A DNA stretch of 64,000 bases, taken from assembly GCF_905171775.1 (NCBI RefSeq), contig NC_053492.1:279392938-279456937 (forward strand), read 5' to 3'. The notes under the pieces are model-generated. The model did no database searches. It was not told where the DNA came from and was given only the letters and a program-made list of their open reading frames with translations. Source of the DNA: Rana temporaria (taxonomy: Eukaryota; Chordata; Amphibia; Anura; Ranidae). Position numbers and translations under genes: made by a program. This document shows, piece after piece, positions 56,150 through 64,000 of the stretch. Positions within the stretch are counted from its first letter, which is position 1. The number at the start of each line of letters is the position of its first letter.

Positions 56150-58760
56150 CAAAAATGGAGAAGGATATACTGAATAGCCAAGCAGCAGCTCCCAAAGCCA
56201 GGAAGCTGCTGCAAAAGCATATACAAATTTGGGATGTATAAAAGCAAGATAAAACCAGGCTCCTTCCCTGGTTTGGGTAGAATTTTATAATCTGTGCTTG
56301 CAAAGTTTCATGAGGTAACAATGAAGGGGGGGGGGCAGCATCATTAAATGGGTGTAGCTATGTGAGGTGCTAGATGGTGGGAATATTGCTTGTAATATTC
56401 ACCTGGGAGTCCATCTGGGCCGGGTGCATTCCCTGCAGGAAGAGTTTGGACAGTTTTTAAAGGATTTCTTGTTCAGTGAAGGGTTAATTAAGGAGGGTCA
56501 GCTGTTAGTGTTGTTGGGAGCTGTATTTGGGTAAGAAATGTATGTCTTCTATAGAGGATTGGTAGGTATCTAGGTCTTGCTTTGTTATACAGGTCTTCGT
56601 AGAAGGCGCTAAAGGCCTTAGCTATCGCCTGTGGGTTCAGTAATTTTTCCTGTGTGTGAGGGTGATATAGATACTCTATTTTTATTATCCTTCTGCCTTT
56701 AATTTGACCAACTAGGGCTTTACCCACTTTATTTGAGGTAGTGTAAGTTGCTGCTTTTAACTTCCTCTGTGCATTTTCAAAGGAGTGTAGAAGCATTCTG
56801 AGTTCTTGTCTAATGTACATTAGTGCTGAGTTTGGTATGTTTGTTATGTTGGGGTTGGCTTTATTTTGTTTTTCTAGGTTGGCTATTTGCGATGTTAGGG
56901 ATTCTAGACGCTGTTTTTTTTTTTTTTTCAGTGAGGATTAATTATCGGTATACCTCTGATAAACGCTTTGTGTGCGTTCCACACCATGCCTGGGTCAGAC
57001 AACGAGCCTGTGTGTGTGTGTGTGTGTGTGTAAATTATTTGGCTATGTGAGCAGAAATCTCAGATGTGAAGGAATTATGTTGTAGAATATACTGTAGGCA
57101 TTTTCTCTCCATAAGCATGCATTTTGCTTCTGTGGGAATAAAAAACAGAATCAAATGGTAATGGGAGCATTGTCTGATCAAGTCATGGTGTGAATTACAG
57201 ATGCGCCTATTTTATTTTTTTATAGTAACCATTAATCTGTTTGCATAAATCCTATTCAATGATTGACCTCTGAGGAGAAAAAGAAGTGTAGTCTCTTTCC
57301 ATGCCGTGTTGGCAGCGTGTTTGGTTTGGAGAACATTTTTGAAGAGTGATTCTCTAAATTTTGCTGCAGACGTAAAATCTATCTGAATATCTGGAACCAT
57401 ATTGCATTCTCCACATACAATTAAGTGTTCTTTCTGGATAGGCTTGATGATGCGCATGAGTTTGCAGAAGAATCGCACTTGTTGGGTGCATATGTTTGTG
57501 TATTTTTTTATTTTTAATAGTGCAACCCAAGATAATATATTGTCCGTTGGGGTCCAACGTTGATTCAGTTGAAAATGTGTTGTGTTTTTCACCGCTATAA
57601 GAACTTTTTTTTTTTATGTGAAGGAGGATGTGTAGATATGGGTAAAGAGCCTGTTTGTGTGCATAGGCAGATTGGGAGTTGCAAAGCGTAACGCGTACAC
57701 CTAGTATGTTGCAGTCAAGCTTTTGTGCTCTTCTCTAAAGAGATTGTCTCTTGTCCGGGTGATTAAGCCTATTTGCATTTATGGTCAGGGATAATGCCCC
57801 ATATATACAGAATTTGCATACCACTCTTGAGATTATTAATCGTGTGGGATGATCTATTTCTTTAGCAATGTAGCTGGATGTCACCATTTGAATAGAATGT
57901 TATGATTATGGAGGCCTTTGGTAATGGGATTGAGTTGTCTCCAACTGTATGGTGTGTTTGGAGAGATCTGGAAAAAGCTGGATGTCACCATATGGAGCTG
58001 GGATTTGGCCCTTGCTGTCAGTTTTTCCCTGATATGAAAAGTGCATCCTCCATTAGTACATCTCTGGGGATGGAGGCTGTTATGTGTGGTTTTTGCAATT
58101 CTGTGGATTCAATCGATAATTGGATCTCTAGGGGAGGCATCAGGTAGGATTGCATGTATGAACACTTTGGCATACTTGGGGAGGTCCGCTGGTAATATGG
58201 CTTCAGGAATTCATCATATCTTATAGTTTCTGTGGGACCTGTCTTCTAAATCGGCCAATTTGGCCTTTAGCCAGGATTGTTCCTCTCTCACTTCATCATA
58301 TGCATTTAAGTCATTAACTGTTGTGCATTCATCCATGCTGTTTTAAAAGTGTGACACTGTCATCAAGTACATGTATGAGATTTTTGTAAATGGTGATAAG
58401 AGATCAGTCATCAATGATCATTTAAGTGATAACAGCATATCTTTAATGGTTGTACCTATTATTGGTTGCCCTGTGGTGGGGAAGGATGCCATGGAGGAAT
58501 GCTGGGCCTGGTAGCTTCTCCTGGGATCTCATCATGGAGATCTGTGTAAGCCTCATGTGGCGTGGACAGGCCGGTGCCATCTTGATGGTGACTAACCTTA
58601 AGCTGAGGCTTCAGTTTTCTCGGGCAGAATTCATTTGTTCCGTTTGTGGGACATGGCTGGCTGGTGTGTCCGTGTGTTTAGGAGCTCAGGTGTCCAATTA
58701 TCGGTTGTGGGTATGGGCTAATGTCGCTCCAGTTCTCTCCCCTGGCTGACTAGCTCTGTG
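56150..58760 (-). mobile_element. L1 LINE, degraded, 3' truncated
   Basis: On the minus strand the order is ORF1 remains (ADLEDRSHRN at ~58240; then LPKYAKVFIHAILPDASP at ~58170), ORF2 endonuclease (LITRTRDNLFREEHKSL at ~57760; HLIVCGECNMVPD at ~57410), the linker (EKLLNPQAIAKAFSAFYEDL at ~56620) and the start of reverse transcriptase (LPAGNAPGPDGLP at ~56430; LPHETLQAQII at ~56310). Homology fades near 56150, before the catalytic FADD motif. Many frameshifts and stops; no intact protein. Confidence 0.85.
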
Positions 58761-58940
58761 TCTAAGAGATCATCTCAGACTCTGGTAGACTACGCCCCCC
58801 CCCCCCCGTTGTCATTTTTAATAGCAATTTCTTTCATAATTTGTTCTCTTAAAAATATTCTGCAAGTGCCTCCCCCCTTATGATCTATAAATGTTGTGGC
58901 TTTAGCACAGTTGCTAGTTCTTACTGGATATAATTAGTAG

Positions 58941-59601
58941 CAGGGGTGTACCTACAGGGGTCACACTTGAACCTAGCCCTATGCTGCAAAAGTTCTGTGT
59001 GCCCCCCCTGTACACCTGGATACTGGGAGCTGCGGGGTCGGCTGCATATAAAGGAATGAATCTCTATTTTCATCCTGCATGCAGGAGGGAGAGGAGGAGA
59101 AGCAGACATTTAACCTCAACAGCCATTCACGCCACTTCTCCTATCCAGCCCACTTCTGCTGCCCCTTATGCTCTCCAGCTCACCTGTGCACTTTCCTACC
59201 CCCCCCCCTCATCATCCCCTGCAGCTTTGGCAGATTATTCCTTCCCCTCTCGGCTGCTACAGGGCATGTCATTTACTGGCTTTTCTGAATAGGGTCGGTG
59301 ATCCATACTGATCACTGACTGTTCATAACTGAGACATGGTAAACTGGTTAAGTTCATCAATGAACAGGAAGCTCTGTACAAAAGCTATTTCTGTCAAATC
59401 ATTTGATCGCAAAGGTGGGATATCAGAGGTCTGTTTAGACTCCTCACCAAAGCCCCTCAACAGGGCTCAACAACAAATGGTAAAAAAATGTAATAAATAA
59501 AATAAAAACATACTGACACCAGTGGTCACACTTGTTACTGGGTCCTGTCGTTCTTCATGGCTTCTTGCATCAGGGCCCTGAAGGTTCTAGTTACACCACT
59601 G
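58941..59601. mobile_element. hAT-type element
   Basis: Ends are CAGGGGTGTACCTA and TAGTTACACCACTG, with flanks ATTAGTAG and ATTAGTAT (8 bp, one mismatch). The interior has short C-rich runs and no recognisable coding region. Confidence 0.72.
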
Positions 59602-59609
59602 ATTAGTAT

Positions 59610-60818
59610 CTCACTCTAATGTTATCTGGGTTTGATCTTTAATGTATGAGGACAATTGTATCATAATAAAACATTTCATTAAAATGAAAAGCACATTTCC
59701 CTACAAATCCGAAGTTTTGTAAGGAAATAAAGCGGTACTTGTTTTTGTCTTTTTAATCTGTTCACAAACTAATTTTCCAAGGATCTTCTGACAAAAGCCA
59801 TTAACATGGCAACACACTCTGCAGCTTTTTAGTGCTATACATTGTTAAATGGTTTACTGTCCTTATATATAACATATGGTCATAAAGACAAAGAACGAAC
59901 TGATTAAAATAAAAATCCTGCCTTACTTTAACAGTTTTCTGCTTTTGTACTTTACATACAGTACATCACTAAAGGTTAGACCCTTATGACTCCATTGTCA
60001 TGAATTATCTGTGAAAGTGTTTCTTCCTACTCTACTGGGTTGAGTCATCGGTGTTGTGACTCATAGCAATAGAGAAAACAAATTCATAAAGCAAGCCATA
60101 AACAAGTCTACATGTTTCTTGAAAGAAGGCAAATTTTACAGTGTTTTGTATGACGTGACAATTACAATTGTACAGGAGGAAATTGTATCTGCAGTTATTT
60201 TACATCTTCATTTACAATAACTCAGCATGTGGTTGAAAGTATAAGTGATTAATCGAATTTATGGTTGAGCACCACCATAGAACATATATAGTAGTGGTTT
60301 TTTTTTAAACGGTATATATCTTGTATTTCTATCATTTCAACAAGAATTGTTGGACTAATGAAATGTAGCAGAGCAATATCAAAGAATCTGTACTGAGGAA
60401 ATATAAGCGCTGCCATTACTAACCTCTATTTCTGAAAATACTACGTTTCTGAATGCCATGCAGATAAAATGTCTTTAGTATTCTGACACACTGAACAGGA
60501 ATGAGGCAGATTAGGTGCTCCCGATTTCACTCTGTTGCTTGCTTTGCAATAATGACTCCACAATACTTACCTTTCTTTCAAGAGTCTGTTCTCCTTGTTA
60601 GCATCGGCATCTTCTACACGGCTTCTAAGTGCTGGACTGTGGCCTTCTTCCTTGGGTGGCCTTTAACGATGCCACTTCTGCGCGTGCACAGGTCAGTCAT
60701 CCCAGCACACAGGATCTGTGTTGGAATGTGAATTGAGCTGCAATTGCATAGCTCCATGTACATTGTAAAGAAGACTACGAGTTAGCAGGTAGGTTTATTT
60801 TATTGCAGAAGAGACATA
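59610..60818. other. No gene seen
   Basis: AT-rich; a short GC-richer patch at ~60580-60720 has no recognised identity. Confidence 0.5.
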
Positions 60819-61036
60819 AGGGGTTATTCACGAAAAGCAAATCCATTTTGCACTACAAGTGCACTTATAAATGCACTGAAAGTGCACTTGGAAGTGCAGT
60901 CACTGTAGATCTGAGGGGAAGATCTGAAATGAGGGGAAGCTTTGCTGATTTTATATTGTGTGCAAGCTAAAAAAAAATCCTTGCATGTCCCCTTCAGATC
61001 TACAGCGAGTGGCCTTGCCTTTCGTAAATAACCCCC
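60819..61036. mobile_element. Small MITE
   Basis: Ends AGGGGTTATTCACGAAA and TTTCGTAAATAACCCC are inverted copies of each other. Confidence 0.7.
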
Positions 61037-61360
61037 ATTGAGCATCTCTAAAATTAAAGAACCTGCCTGTTTGCAGACCTTGGTTCCTCTTTAAGCTGGC
61101 CACACACATTACACCTTGATTGCCCGTATGCAAATCGATTTTTGATGAATGAAGGGTTAGCTAGCTTACAGAATTAACTGTGTAGTTGTACTTGACATAT
61201 TTTTAGGGAAAAGTGCTGCATTTTTTAATAAAAATTAACACTCGTGCCAAACTCGCACAAATCGGTTAAACATGGAATGGTGAGAGCGGTTGAATTGCAA
61301 GTAATTCCAATAACATCTGCCATAGTGCCACATTAACCATGAATCCCTTTTTGTTTTACA

Positions 61361-61523
61361 TACAGTATTTATTGGCGTATAACACGCACAGGCGTATAAC
61401 ACACACCCTAACTTTAAGAGGAAGTTTCAGGAAAAACTTTTCACAGCCCCCTGTGTATAACATGCAGGCACAGTTTACCCTCTATTTTCAGGGTAAAAAG
61501 TGTTATGCCAATAAATACAGTAT
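61361..61523. mobile_element. Small palindromic MITE
   Basis: Ends ACAGTATTTATTGGCGTAT and ATGCCAATAAATACAGTA are inverted. The centre also folds (AGGGTAAA and its inverse). Confidence 0.7.
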
Positions 61524-63307
61524 TTATAAATGCATACGTGTACTGTAATTCTATATGATAACAGCTATAGATAGGCAAATGAAAAACCTGAAAAGTGGGG
61601 AACTTTCAAATTCTGATTAAAATTACTGAACATATTTTTATAAATGCCACACATATAAGCTCTAAAAGTAATTCACCAAAATGTTAAATGGAGAGATTCC
61701 TCCCTGTTCCTACCAGCAACAAAGCACAATGTAACTTTTGTTTGGTTGTGTTGTAACATTAACTTGTCTTGGGTACAAATAGAACACAGTTGGTGACAAT
61801 GACTTTGTCAGGTGCCAAAATTGGCAAATTTAAAGTTAGCTGTTAAGCCTCAAGTTTTTTGTATCTTTTGGATTTAGCAGGGAATGGGTAACTTGCTAAT
61901 TTTTTTTTTCTTATTTTTGCTTATGCTGTCTGCATCCTTTTGGGGAAATGATCCTTTCACTTTTTTTTCCTTCACCAAAGACATAACAGGAAAATAGAGA
62001 AACACTCTCCAGAGTAAAGGGAAATCCTTAGACAACTATTACTGGAACAGGTGTCCCCATTGCAAAAATTGTCTGTCTATCTTTAATGTAATATTTATTA
62101 CATTAATCTTGCATTACCAAGACTAAAGTGAAGAAAGGGAAAGGAACAAAAATGTCACCCAGTGTTTACAGATAGAAACACTATTATCACAGCAATCGCA
62201 AAGCTTCCAATGCCGCAATCTCTGTCAAGAGGAATATACCATCTACATTGTGAAAATAAGAGTAAAGCAGCATGGTGGGCTGATCTGTGACACAATTGGA
62301 AAGAAGAAAAGAGTAAAAACAATCCTTGCAAACAATGACCCGCTGTTGCCAGTAGAGGCTCGTAATTAAAAAAAAAATTAAATAAAAATATTAATTTTAT
62401 GTTTTTTAACCTCACTTTAAATGTGGGAAACATAAGCAAAAGTCTGATGAATTAAGTTTCCACGTAGATTTAACCAAAACCTACCAACTATGGCATTTGT
62501 ACCTCCTTAAATCCTTGACATTTTAACACTTTTAAACACTTTTTTCCCCCAATACACTATGTAAAAGAAGGTAACTGCTAGTTTGTCATATTCAGAAATA
62601 CATGTTACCTCCTGTCAGGATTTGATATACTGTACATTAAAGACTATGAGCAAGTATGAAAATGTTGTATTTTTGCTGCAAAGCATTGAGTAGGAAAAGT
62701 GAGATCAGAAGCAAAACTTACCTTGGGAGGTGGAGTGTCTCCACATGGATTCTAAGTAAGAACGAACTTGTACAATAATTGCTTTTCTATAGCCTACTGT
62801 GCTCAAGTCTTGTAGCATGTCAAGAATATCACAATTTTAACAATTTGCATGTGCAGTATGCAAACAAAGCTTTAAAGGCCATTTATTATGGCCCCCTTTA
62901 AATTACAGATGGCAAATTCATTTCATTTGAATTTAGTTTACACAAGGTTGCATATGTATCATATGATACAATTGCATTATTTTAATTATTATTTAAATTT
63001 GTCTGAGTATTGTTTGCCACGAGACCTCACCACCTAAATTTACATATACAGTATAAACCGTACAAAGATTGGTCTGTTTGGTACCCGAGATAGGGGCATA
63101 TCTTCACTGCTTAAAGGATAAGTTCACCTTGTGGAGCCTGCTATACATTACACCCAAATTTAGGGTATAATGTATAACATGCTCTAGACCTGCCCCTTTG
63201 CACCCCCAATCTGGGGTGCAATGCCCTGCAGGCCCTTGTGAAATTTACATGTTTTTTTTCCATAAAATATCTGCGTTTTTATTTTTTCAAAAAAGTGAAC
63301 TTGGCCT
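61524..63307. other. No gene seen
   Basis: AT-rich, nothing recognised. The 63110-63300 part carries AAGGATAAGTTCACCTT, a frog MITE-like end. Confidence 0.5.
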
Positions 63308-64000
63308 TTAACCACTTAAAGATCCCTTCACGCCGATATACGTCGGCAGAATGTCACGGCTGGACACAACATACCTGTACGTTGCCCTTTAAGCCCAGCT
63401 GTGGGGTCACGTGGGCGTGTGCACGCGACCCAGTCTGAAGCCGCGGGACTCGCGGACCCAATTGCCGCTGGAGTCCCGCGATCGGTCCCCAGAGCTGAAG
63501 AATGGGGAGAGCTGTGTGTAAACACAGCTTCCCCGTTCTTCACTGTGGCTCCGCCATACCTACATACCTACCCACTGTGGCGCCGTCATACCTACAGCCA
63601 CACCCTCCTACAGGTAAAAACAGATGAGGTCATACCCCAAACAGTGCCTCCTTGTGGTTAACTCCCAAACGTCAATTGTCATTTTCACAGTGAACAATGC
63701 ATTTTATATGCATTTTTTGCTGTGAAAATGACAATGGTCCCAAAAATGTGTGAAAATTGTCCAAAGTGTCCACCATAATGTTGCAGTCATGAAAAAAATC
63801 GCTCATCGCCGCCATTAGTAGTAAAATAAAAAAATTGATAAAAATGCAATAAAACTATTCCCTATTTTGTAAACGCTATAAATTTTGCGCAAACCAACCG
63901 AAAAATGCTTATTGCATTTTTTTTTTTTTGTTTTTACCAAAAATAGGTATAAGAATATGTATCGGCCTAAACTGAGGGAACATTTTTTTTTTTACATATT
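63308..64000. mobile_element. CCACTTAA-family transposon, cut by the window edge
   Basis: It begins TTTAACCACTTAAAG, has a GC-rich segment and then the AT-rich body ending at the window boundary in GTATCGGCCTAAACTGAGGG. Confidence 0.75.

Overview
The window looks like vertebrate nuclear DNA, most likely from an anuran amphibian with a large genome (a ranid-like frog). Almost everything in it is transposable-element sequence at different stages of decay. The basis is one intact vertebrate-specific coding sequence (CYB5D1-like), a Ty3/gypsy element with a SCAN-like Gag, an L1 LINE, Tc1, hAT and Harbinger elements, long foldback MITEs, and no bacterial-style gene packing. The species is an inference; no mitochondrial or rRNA marker is present. 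Nearly all open frames are short chance frames inside repeats.

Left part (1-13.8 kb): partial DNA transposons; an hAT MITE with an 8-bp target duplication (1100-1256); a foldback MITE (3038-3465); an hAT-related element split by a ~1 kb transposon (3.9-5.4 kb); and a dead Tc1 (6.2-7.1 kb). A ~6 kb block flanked by inverted copies of one sequence (7.6 and 13.5-13.8 kb) is tentatively a decayed DIRS-like retroelement. Inside it a ~65-bp tandem repeat is interrupted by a ~1 kb solo LTR and a Harbinger MITE.

Middle (13.8-39 kb): more MITEs, three copies of one long foldback family (21.9, 28.2 and 31.1 kb), a solo LTR carrying an hAT MITE (23.5-24.6 kb), and the one intact gene-like frame, an intronless CYB5D1 coding sequence at 29203-29841. 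Two Tc1 remnants and one LTR nested inside another (36.3-38.3 kb) follow.

The most striking object is at 39381-42636 on the minus strand. It is a short Ty3/gypsy retrotransposon with two nearly identical LTRs, a primer-binding site, a polypurine tract and a 5-bp target duplication. Between the start of its protease and its RNase H it carries a piece of a host HEXIM gene (the 7SK snRNA-binding P-TEFb inhibitor) fused in frame behind the Gag zinc knuckle. Protease, integrase and most of reverse transcriptase are gone. This looks like capture of a cellular mRNA by a retrotransposon, comparable to oncogene capture by retroviruses. The copy now has several frameshifts in Gag.

Right part (42.6-64 kb): further MITEs, a 3.1 kb palindromic hAT-type element (45343-48435) with another hAT element carrying a minisatellite inside it, another ~1 kb solo LTR (50019-51088), a G-rich degenerate tandem array, a degraded L1 on the minus strand (56.15-58.76 kb), and a truncated copy of the common ~1 kb transposon running off the right edge.

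No tRNA, rRNA, CRISPR or operon was seen.
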